Part shown: in pieces, positions 20,931 to 31,286 of the stretch
Numbering within the stretch: position 1 is the stretch's first letter
How the letters are laid out: every line of letters begins with the position of its first letter
Source of the DNA: Streptomyces sp. ALI-76-A
GTDB lineage: Bacteria; Actinomycetota; Actinomycetes; Streptomycetales; Streptomycetaceae
DNA: 64,000 bases
Assembly: GCF_030287445.1 (NCBI RefSeq)
Contig: NZ_JASVWB010000002.1
Location: forward strand, 806,001 to 870,000
Reading direction: 5' to 3'
Program-made: the position numbers and the translations under genes
The notes under the pieces: model-generated
What the model was told of the DNA's origin: nothing
Database searches by the model: none
Seen by the model: only the letters and a program-made list of their open reading frames with translations

Positions 20931-22835
20931 ATGCGCGACGTCGCCCCTCCTCCCCCGGCCGCCCGACCGTCGACCGGCGGGCTGGCCGACAGCGTCTTCG
21001 ACATGGCGGCCCTCGATCCCACCCGCCCGATGCTCGCCCGCCGCCCCGACGCCGCCTCCTCGGCCTGGGAGGAGGTGACCGCGGTGGAACTGCGGGACGA
21101 GGTGGTGGACCTGGCCAAGGGGCTGATCGCGTCCGGGATCACGCCGGGCCACCGCGTGGCCATCATGGCGCGCACCCGGTACGAGTGGACGGTCGTCTGC
21201 TACGCCCTGTGGGCGGTGGGCGCGGAGGTCGTCCCGATCTACCCGACCTCAGCGCGCGAGCAGGTGGAGTGGATCCTCCGGGACGCCGGGTGCGTGGCCG
21301 TCGTGGTCGAGGACGAGCAGTCGGTGATGACGGTGGGCTCGGTGTGCGCGTCCCTGCCCCTGCTGCGGCACGTCTGGCAGCTGGACGCGGGGGCCCTGGG
21401 GGACCTGGCGGCGCGGGGCACGTACATCCCCCAGGCCACCGTCGACTCGCTGCGCCGCATCGTGCTGCCGGACGCCACCGCGGCCGTCGCCTACACCTCC
21501 GGCACGGCGGGCCGGCCCCTCGGCTGCGCGCTGAGCCACCGCGGTCTGGCGAACCCCTGCGACACCCTGCTGGCCGGCTGGGGGCACACCGTCGCGCCGC
21601 CCGGGGAACAGGGTTCCGTGCTGGCCTTCCTGCCGTTCTCCCACGTGTACGGCCTCATGATCCAGGGCCTGTGCGTGCGCGGCGGGCTGCTCATGGCGCA
21701 CGAGCCCGACCTGAGCGAGGAGGCGCTGGCCTCGGCGCTGCGGTCCTTCCGGCCCACGTACTTCTACGCGGTCCCGTCGATGTTCGAGAAGATGTACAAG
21801 AACTTCCTGCGCACGGCCCAGCAGAGCGGCCGGGGCGCGCTGTTCGAGCGGGCGGCCGAGACCGCGCGGGACTTCGCCGCGGCCTGCGAGCGGCAGCGGC
21901 TCGGCGAGGGGCCGGGCCCCGGTTTCGACCTGCGGCTCCAGCACGCCCTGTACGAGCGGACGGTGTACCGCAAGCTGCGCGGCGCGCTCGGCGGCAGGGC
22001 CCGCCGCGCCACCTCCGGCGGCTCGCCCCTGAACCGGGACCTCTCGCTCTTCTACGAGGGCATCGGCCTCTACGTCCACGACGGCTACGGGCTGACCGAG
22101 ACCAGTGGCGGGATCACGATGCAGCCGCTGGGCCGGGAGAAGTCCGGGACCGTCGGACAGGCCCTGCCGGGCACGGACATCCGGGTGGCCGCCGACGGGG
22201 AGATCCTGGTGCGCGGGCCGTCGGTGTTCCAGGGCTACGTGGGCGACGAGCCGGCGTCACGGGCCGCGCTGCACGGCGGCTGGCTGGCCACCGGGGACCT
22301 GGGGCGGCTGGATTCCCAGGGCTATCTGACGATCACGGGCCGCAAGAAGGACATCATCATCACCAGCAGCGGCAAGAGCGTCGCCCCGGCGTCGCTGGAG
22401 CACCGGCTGCGGATGCACCCGCTCATCCACCAGGCGGTCGTCGTGGGCGACAACCGGCCCTGCGTGGGAGCGCTGATCACGCTGGACCCGGACTTCCTCG
22501 CGCACTGGCGGGCGGCCCTGGCGGTGCAGAGCGACACGCCGAGCCGGGAGGCGCGGGAGGAGAACGCGCTGCGGGAGGAGATCACGCGGGCCGTGGCGGC
22601 GGCCAACAGCACGGTGTCCCGGTCGGAGTCCATCCGGGTGTTCCGGGTGCTGCCGGAGCCGTTCGACCTGGCCAGCGGGTTACTTACGCCTTCGATGAAG
22701 CTGCGCCGCGACCTCATCGTGCGCACCTACGCGCTGGAGATCGACGCGATGTACCAGGCCCGCTCCCGCCCCGGCCGCACCCGCGTGCCGGACGAGTCGG
22801 CGGCCTGGGACGAGGCGGACAACGTCTTCGGGTGA
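20931..22835 (+). CDS. AMP-binding long-chain acyl-CoA synthetase (FadD15-like)
   Basis: A 634-residue adenylate-forming enzyme of the long-chain fatty-acid-CoA ligase type. The P-loop at residues 188-199 reads YTSGTAGRPLGC. The family normally has a lysine after RP, and here it is leucine (L197), which may weaken ATP handling. The remaining motifs are intact: GYGLTETSGG, GDLGRLDSQGYLTITGRKKD and the C-terminal lysine region LTPSMKLRRD. ATG 20931 is the start. It is convergent with the DUF4190 gene, with a shared terminator hairpin at 22926-22959. The acyl substrate is unknown. Confidence 0.9.
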   Translation: MRDVAPPPPAARPSTGGLADSVFDMAALDPTRPMLARRPDAASSAWEEVTAVELRDEVVDLAKGLIASGITPGHRVAIMARTRYEWTVVCYALWAVGAEVVPIYPTSAREQVEWILRDAGCVAVVVEDEQSVMTVGSVCASLPLLRHVWQLDAGALGDLAARGTYIPQATVDSLRRIVLPDATAAVAYTSGTAGRPLGCALSHRGLANPCDTLLAGWGHTVAPPGEQGSVLAFLPFSHVYGLMIQGLCVRGGLLMAHEPDLSEEALASALRSFRPTYFYAVPSMFEKMYKNFLRTAQQSGRGALFERAAETARDFAAACERQRLGEGPGPGFDLRLQHALYERTVYRKLRGALGGRARRATSGGSPLNRDLSLFYEGIGLYVHDGYGLTETSGGITMQPLGREKSGTVGQALPGTDIRVAADGEILVRGPSVFQGYVGDEPASRAALHGGWLATGDLGRLDSQGYLTITGRKKDIIITSSGKSVAPASLEHRLRMHPLIHQAVVVGDNRPCVGALITLDPDFLAHWRAALAVQSDTPSREAREENALREEITRAVAAANSTVSRSESIRVFRVLPEPFDLASGLLTPSMKLRRDLIVRTYALEIDAMYQARSRPGRTRVPDESAAWDEADNVFG

Positions 22836-22925
22836 GCGTCGCCGCGGCCGGGACGGGCGGGGCAGGACGACGATGGGTCCACCGCTCACGGCGCACGACG
22901 ACGGGCAGATGCCCGGGACAGGACG

Positions 22926-22959
22926 AAGGGCGTACGCGGGGTGACCCGCGTACGCCCTT
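22926..22959. terminator. Bidirectional terminator hairpin
   Basis: AAGGGCGTACGCGGG (22926-22940) and its perfect complement (22945-22959) flank a GTGA loop. The stem starts with AA and ends with TT, so it works in both directions between the convergent genes at 20931-22835 and 22988-23275. Confidence 0.8.
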
Positions 22960-22987
22960 TCCGGTTCCCCGGATACGCGGTCCCGGA

Positions 22988-23275
22988 TCAGCCGCCGATG
23001 TACCAGGTACCGCCGCCGCCGGACGCGGCCATCGCCAGCAGTACGGCGAAGATGACCAGATCGATGATGCCGAGAATGACGCCGGCCTTGGCCATTCCCG
23101 CCCCGCCCTTGGCCGATGCCTGACGCATTCCCACCGCGCCCAGCACGATCGCGATCGGGCCGAGAATCACATTGAAGAAGATCAGTCCGATGATTCCGCA
23201 GATGAGGCTCGCGATGGCCAGACCGTTGGTGCGTGACCTGGAGGACGCGGCAGGGGAACTGCCGTAACTCGTCAT
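22988..23275 (-). CDS. DUF4190 small membrane protein
   Basis: A 95-residue protein from ATG 23275 with GGGAGA upstream. A polar serine-rich start is followed by two membrane helices (about 20-48 and 62-85) with the DUF4190 pattern NGLAIASLICGIIGL...LGPIAIVLGAVGMRQA...KAGVILGIIDLVI. The tail is glycine-rich. The function is unknown. A related DUF4190 protein is encoded divergently at 23625-23897, so this is a local duplication or paired system. Confidence 0.85.
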   Translation of the reverse strand: MTSYGSSPAASSRSRTNGLAIASLICGIIGLIFFNVILGPIAIVLGAVGMRQASAKGGAGMAKAGVILGIIDLVIFAVLLAMAASGGGGTWYIGG

Positions 23276-23457
23276 CACATTCTCCCGGTGTCGGCTTCTT
23301 GGATTGATGTGCGAGTGCCCTCCAACAAGCCCTTCATACCGGAGAGTTGGCGTGACGCGGAGGCGTGATCTCCGCCGCGCTGGAAACCTGTACCGGCATG
23401 ATTCCGAAATTGCCAATTCCGTTTGTTGTCGGCGTGGTTCGAAGCGGGAGGTGAACG

Positions 23458-23628
23458 GTGCTTTTTCTGGTCGTGGCACTCGTCCTCCTGGCCTTCGTCC
23501 TCGGCTCCGTGGCCTATCTGCCGTTGCCCGTCACCCTGGTCGTCAGTGCGGTGATCGCCGTGTGGCTGGCCGTCTTCGCCGTGCGTGAACGCCGGCGGCG
23601 GACGCGTACGGAAGGGGCCGGCACATGA
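23458..23628 (+). CDS. Small membrane protein, 56 residues
   Basis: GTG 23458 follows GGGAGG with 6-bp spacing. The protein starts VLFLVVALVLLAFVLGSVAY and has two hydrophobic helices (about 2-20 and 24-43), then an arginine-rich tail ending RRRRTRTEGAGT. Its stop overlaps the next gene's ATG (ATGA at 23625), which supports it as a real coupled gene. I do not recognise a family. It may anchor to or act with the DUF4190 protein encoded next. Confidence 0.65.
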   Translation: MLFLVVALVLLAFVLGSVAYLPLPVTLVVSAVIAVWLAVFAVRERRRRTRTEGAGT

Positions 23629-23897
23629 GGCTGACCGCAGCGCCCCGGCAGAAGGCGGGCAGGCGGGACACCGAGGGCATGGCCGTCGCGTCCTTCGTTC
23701 TCGGCCTGGTCGGACTGGTCGTACTGAACGTGGTCCTCGGGCCCATCGCGATCGTGCTGGCGGTGCTCGCCCTGCGCAGGGACACCCCCCGCCGCTTCCG
23801 GGCCCTGCTCGGGCTGGGGCTCGGCATCGCGGACCTGGTGCTCCTCGCCGTCCTCGTGACCGTCAACGGCGGCGTGGCCTGGACGACGTTCGGCTGA
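23625..23897 (+). CDS. DUF4190 small membrane protein (second copy)
   Basis: A 90-residue protein beginning MRLTAAPRQKAGRRDTEGMA. Two membrane helices (about 20-47 and 61-82) follow the same plan as the minus-strand DUF4190 protein at 22988, sharing the words VVLGPIAIVLAVLAL and LGLGIADLVLLAV. It overlaps the preceding 56-residue gene by four bases. The function is unknown. Confidence 0.82.
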   Translation: MRLTAAPRQKAGRRDTEGMAVASFVLGLVGLVVLNVVLGPIAIVLAVLALRRDTPRRFRALLGLGLGIADLVLLAVLVTVNGGVAWTTFG

Positions 23898-24007
23898 GCG
23901 GTGAGGTTCGGCCGGGCAGTGACGTTCGACACACTCGGGTTTACCCGCGCCGGTTCGTCGCAGACGCGGCTGAGAAGCCCGCGCCGACCCACGGGGAGCC
24001 GCCGTCC

Positions 24008-24436
24008 ATGCTCAACCACCGTCGTTCCAGAGCCGTCTGCTCCGCCGGAGCGCTTCTCACCGGCCTCGGCGCCGCCTGGTGCGCCGGCGGCCCGCACGGG
24101 AGGGCGGCGACGGGCCTGGCGCTCGTCACGCTCGGCCTCGGCACAGTGGCCCTGCGTGCCGCGCGGGCCCACGCCCAGCTGGTGCGGGCCCATGGGCTCG
24201 CCAGGCACCTCGCGCTGGGCGCGGCACCGCGGCGGCCGGCGCCCGAGCCCTGCTGCGACTTCTGGCTGCTCCGCGGTGAAACCGGCCACCTCCCCGACTG
24301 CCTGCACGCGGACGGACCGGCCGCCGAAGTGGCGCGGGGGTGGCGGGAACTGCACGCCGCGTGCTGTCTGCGCGGCTGGGAGTCACGCGGAGCCGTACAC
24401 GATCTCGACGCGTGTGTGTCCACGACGGCCGCATAG
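24008..24436 (+). CDS. Hypothetical protein with N-terminal membrane helices
   Basis: A 142-residue protein from ATG 24008, with GGGGAG ten bases upstream. Residues about 8-50 form two weak hydrophobic segments (GALLTGLGAAWCAGG and TGLALVTLGLGTVALRAA). The C-terminal half is rich in cysteine and tryptophan (PCCDFWLL, ACCLRGWES), which hints at metal binding or membrane association. I do not recognise the family. It ends convergently towards the small gene at 24511-24681. Confidence 0.6.
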   Translation: MLNHRRSRAVCSAGALLTGLGAAWCAGGPHGRAATGLALVTLGLGTVALRAARAHAQLVRAHGLARHLALGAAPRRPAPEPCCDFWLLRGETGHLPDCLHADGPAAEVARGWRELHAACCLRGWESRGAVHDLDACVSTTAA

Positions 24437-24510
24437 CCCGGACCCCGGCGGTACGTGCGCAACCCTGCTGATTCCGGGTTCCGTACGACCGCCGGGGTCC
24501 GGGCCGTGCG

Positions 24511-24681
24511 TCAGCGCCTGCGGCTCCCCAGGGAACTGCCCACACCCGCGAGGTGCAGGGCCAGCACCATCAACCCGATGAGCATGACGTTCGTCGACGT
24601 GAAGACGTCGTTGGTCGAGATCTCGGCGGCGTTGATCAGAAACGCGATGAAAAACAGTACTGCCGCTGCTATGGCGAGCAC
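24511..24681 (-). CDS. Small two-helix membrane protein, 56 residues
   Basis: GTG 24681 lies six bases after GGAGG; GTG 24687 would add two residues but sits too close to it. The sequence VLAIAAAVLFFIAFLINAAE forms one helix, and VMLIGLMVLALHLAGVG forms a second after the polar linker STNDVFTSTN. The end is basic (GSRRR). Small proteins of this plan are frequent in Streptomyces. The function is unknown. The codon use and ribosome-binding site support a real gene. Confidence 0.7.
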   Translation of the reverse strand: MLAIAAAVLFFIAFLINAAEISTNDVFTSTNVMLIGLMVLALHLAGVGSSLGSRRR

Positions 24682-24702
24682 GGTCACCCTCCGTTCGTAG
24701 TA

Positions 24703-24719
24703 CCTAGGAGATCCCTAGG
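24703..24719. promoter_or_regulatory. Twin CCTAGG sites upstream of the 56-residue membrane protein
   Basis: CCTAGG at 24703-24708 and at 24714-24719, five bases apart, form a larger dyad 22 bp before the start. On the minus strand, GGAT-N16-AGGTAC overlaps them and is a poor SigB-like match. The pair could be an operator. CTAG words are rare in Streptomyces DNA. Confidence 0.35.
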
Positions 24720-24834
24720 ACATCCCTCTGCCCCGGATCCGCGACGTCAGGCAGTACGGCGGCATCTCGGTGGATCCGGGCCGGTCGCGGGCTCCGGGCG
24801 GGTGGCGGACTCCGGGCTGATCGCGCCGCCGCGC

Positions 24835-24859
24835 GCGTAGGCTCCGTCTGCCTGGGAAC
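24835..24859 (+). promoter_or_regulatory. SigB-like promoter candidate
   Basis: GCGT (24835-24838), a 15-bp spacer and GGGAAC (24854-24859) match GNNT-N14-16-GGGTAY at all but one base. It lies 65 bp before the GHKL gene at 24925. Confidence 0.4.
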
Positions 24860-24924
24860 TAACAAACGGTGGGGGCGCAAGAGAAGGGACTACAGCCCTG
24901 CTGACGCCGGGCGGGGAAGGCGAG

Positions 24925-25359
24925 ATGGCAACCGAGCCGCATAGGGACGACACACTGACTTCCAAGGAGATCCCGAGCCGCAGCACCCGATTCTCGGGCG
25001 AGCTGCGCAACGTGACGGGTGCGCGCCTGGAAGCGGAGAAATTCCTCACAGACCTGGCACGCACCTCTCCACCGGCCGCGCCGGAGTACTGGGACGACAT
25101 ACTCCTGGTGGTCACGGAACTGGCCGCCAACGCGGTCCAGTACGCACCGGGTCCTTTCGAACTGAGCATGCGCCGGACTTTCGACGGCGTGCACGTCGTC
25201 ATGCAGGACACGAACACCACACCACCGGCGCCCCGCCCCTTCCACCCCAACCACGGCGGGGGCGGCATCGGCTGGCACCTGATCCACACGCTGTGCGACC
25301 AGGTCAGCGTCGTCACCAGTGAGCACGGCAAGGAGATCCACGTCTTCCTGCCGTGGTGA
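24925..25359 (+). CDS. RsbW-like GHKL ATP-binding protein
   Basis: A 144-residue soluble protein with the anti-sigma/serine-kinase GHKL fold. The N-box is LVVTELAANAVQYAPG (about 70-85), with the asparagine in place. The G1-like segment is MQDTNTTPPAPR, lacking the usual DxGxG, and the G2 segment is GGGGIGWHLIHTLCD (about 112-126). Such proteins bind sigma factors and phosphorylate STAS antagonists. It is convergent with another GHKL gene 15 bp away. ATG 24925 is chosen; the ribosome-binding site is GGGGAAGG. Confidence 0.85.
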   Translation: MATEPHRDDTLTSKEIPSRSTRFSGELRNVTGARLEAEKFLTDLARTSPPAAPEYWDDILLVVTELAANAVQYAPGPFELSMRRTFDGVHVVMQDTNTTPPAPRPFHPNHGGGGIGWHLIHTLCDQVSVVTSEHGKEIHVFLPW

Positions 25360-25374
25360 GCGCGGCCGGCCCGG

Positions 25375-25812
25375 TCAGCCGGACACGTCCCGCAGGGGCA
25401 CGAAGACCCGGATCGTCTTGCCGCCCCCGGCCCGCCTGTCGATGGCGATGTCCCGGGCGAGACGGATGATCAGAGGCCAGCCGTAACCGCTGCCGTGGTG
25501 GTCGGCGGGCAGCGCACCGGATCCGTAGGCGACGTCGGGGACCACGTCACTGTGGTCGTGAACGGCCAGCCGGACGCCGTCGGGCGTGGGCTCGACATCG
25601 AACCCCGCCAGCCCCGCGCCGTGCCGGATGGCGTTCGTGACCAGTTCCGAGACGACGAGTGTCAGGTCGACCACGTCGTCCTCCCGCAGCATCCGGCCCT
25701 GCGCGTCCCACCGTTCGCGCACCACCGACTGGGCGTGCGCGCGGGCCGCGGCCGCCGTCCTGACCGTGGGCGCCGTACGGGTCGCGTCCGAGGGGCGGTC
25801 CGCCGCCCTCAC
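25375..25812 (-). CDS. RsbW-like GHKL ATP-binding protein
   Basis: A 145-residue GHKL protein from GTG 25812. The N-box is VVSELVTNAIRHGAG (about 52-66). AVHDHSDVVPD stands at the G1 position, and GSGYGWPLIIRLARD (about 106-120) is the G2 loop. It probably acts as an anti-sigma factor or serine kinase for a STAS protein. It is one of six GHKL proteins in this window and faces the one at 24925. Its partner is unknown. Confidence 0.87.
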   Translation of the reverse strand: MRAADRPSDATRTAPTVRTAAAARAHAQSVVRERWDAQGRMLREDDVVDLTLVVSELVTNAIRHGAGLAGFDVEPTPDGVRLAVHDHSDVVPDVAYGSGALPADHHGSGYGWPLIIRLARDIAIDRRAGGGKTIRVFVPLRDVSG

Positions 25813-26151
25813 GGCCCCGTCACTGCCCGGGGCGCCTCCGTCACGGACTCGACGTCATCGGCCAGGACGAAGAACCCCGCCGTTCCTGTCACCACAACCA
25901 GCCTTCCCCACGTTCTCGATGCCCCGTCCGCCGCCGTCCGCGACGACCCGCGCCCGGTGCGGACGGACCGCGTGCCCCGTACGGGCCGGCGCAATCCGCT
26001 CGGTTCGCCCGCTCCAGGATCCGCCGGCACCGGAGGTCCGACGGCGCCCGGTGCGTCGGCGGGGTCTCGTGACGGCGCCCCCGTCCCACGCGTTCGCGGC
26101 CGCCCCTCTTACGGGCCGGTGCGCTCCGTCACCGTCCCCCGCCCGTCCAGG
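25813..26151. other. 339-bp region without a supported gene
   Basis: Both strands are open over long stretches, but the translations are arginine/proline-rich and lack ribosome-binding sites. It separates two minus-strand genes. I see no clear promoter or hairpin. Confidence 0.4.
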
Positions 26152-26526
26152 TCAGGTGGCGGCCGTCGTCTCACGTGGCGGGAGCCGATGATAATAGTCA
26201 CCGACACTCGTGAGATACGCCTCGTCCATGGTTTCACTGTCCGTCCGGAACCGGGGCGCCGCCTTCACCTCGCCCCGCGTGCAGGACAGCGTGATCCTCC
26301 GGTCCGCGGTGTCGACACCGGTCACGACGCCGACCGGCACCAGGACGCTCCGGCCGAAGACCCACACGCCCGTGTCGACGACCAGGTGGCGCATGCCGAA
26401 CGGGTCGGCCTGCCGGTCCACGTGGCCGATGGTGCCGTCGGTCGCTGCCACGGTGTACCCCGTGAGCTCCTGTCCCTCCGCATGACCGCTGTCCGGTGCG
26501 TACGACCAGATCCCGTCGATGGCCAC
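26152..26526 (-). CDS. PRC-barrel domain protein
   Basis: A 124-residue protein from GTG 26526, five bases after GGAAGGAG. The PRC-barrel beta pattern covers about residues 20-85 (LTGYTVAATDGTIGHVDRQAD, then HLVVDTGVWVFGRSVLVPVGVVTGVD). The C-terminal third ends with an acidic-aromatic segment TSVGDYYHRL. PRC barrels bind RNA, proteins or small molecules; many Streptomyces copies are stress-induced. A consensus SigB promoter lies about 160 bp upstream. Confidence 0.85.
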   Translation of the reverse strand: MAIDGIWSYAPDSGHAEGQELTGYTVAATDGTIGHVDRQADPFGMRHLVVDTGVWVFGRSVLVPVGVVTGVDTADRRITLSCTRGEVKAAPRFRTDSETMDEAYLTSVGDYYHRLPPRETTAAT

Positions 26527-26683
26527 AGCGCTCCTTCCTCCCCGAGCCGTAGTCGACCTGCCCACGGACGGCAGTCGTGCCCGCCCGCTCCACAGCAGCG
26601 ATTACCCTCCCGCAGCGTTCGCATTCTGCGCGGTACGCCCCGACCAAGGCATGAGCACGGGAACGGAAGGGAAACCTTGCCCA

Positions 26684-26708
26684 GTACCCAGGGTCCGCGC
26701 GGATATGC
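26684..26708 (-). promoter_or_regulatory. Consensus SigB-type promoter for the PRC-barrel gene
   Basis: On the minus strand GCAT (26708-26705), a 15-bp spacer and GGGTAC (26689-26684) match GNNT-N14-16-GGGTAY exactly. It implies a leader of about 150 nt before GTG 26526. Confidence 0.55.
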
Positions 26709-26873
26709 GCGTCCCGGCGCGTGGTTCTGGTCCGGAAGCACAAGATGGCACGACGCTTTGTCCCCCGCTCGTCGGGTGGGTTAGCCTGCGGCGTATTTCT
26801 CATCAAGCAGATCCGTGAACTGCGGAAATGCACACACTACTAGCGGGGCCGCCCGAAGGCCCGGCCGGGTTCC

Positions 26874-26896
26874 GAGCCCTCGTCGATCGAGGGCTC
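26874..26896 (+). promoter_or_regulatory. Leader hairpin before the hybrid-kinase gene
   Basis: GAGCCCTCG (26874-26882) and CGAGGGCTC (26888-26896) form a perfect 9-bp stem with the loop TCGAT, 24 bp before ATG 26921. A CCCGGCCGGG dyad lies just upstream. It could regulate translation or be an RNA target; two ANTAR proteins are encoded in the window. Confidence 0.4.
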
Positions 26897-26920
26897 CTGG
26901 GGAGTGGAACGAGGGTGCGC

Positions 26921-31195
<4,275 letters not shown>

Positions 31196-31286
31196 GGCCG
31201 CCCATCCCCGCCCCGTACACCGCCCGGACGGGCCGGCGCCCGTTCTCCCGCCCCCCGGGGCCTGTCGGCCGAGGAGCCTTCGCACA

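Noticed and set aside
24679..24719. Exact SigB promoter for the 56-residue membrane protein
   Set aside because: The best fit (GGAT-N16-AGGTAC) misses a key base of the -10 element and overlaps the CCTAGG dyad, so I kept only the dyad as a feature.
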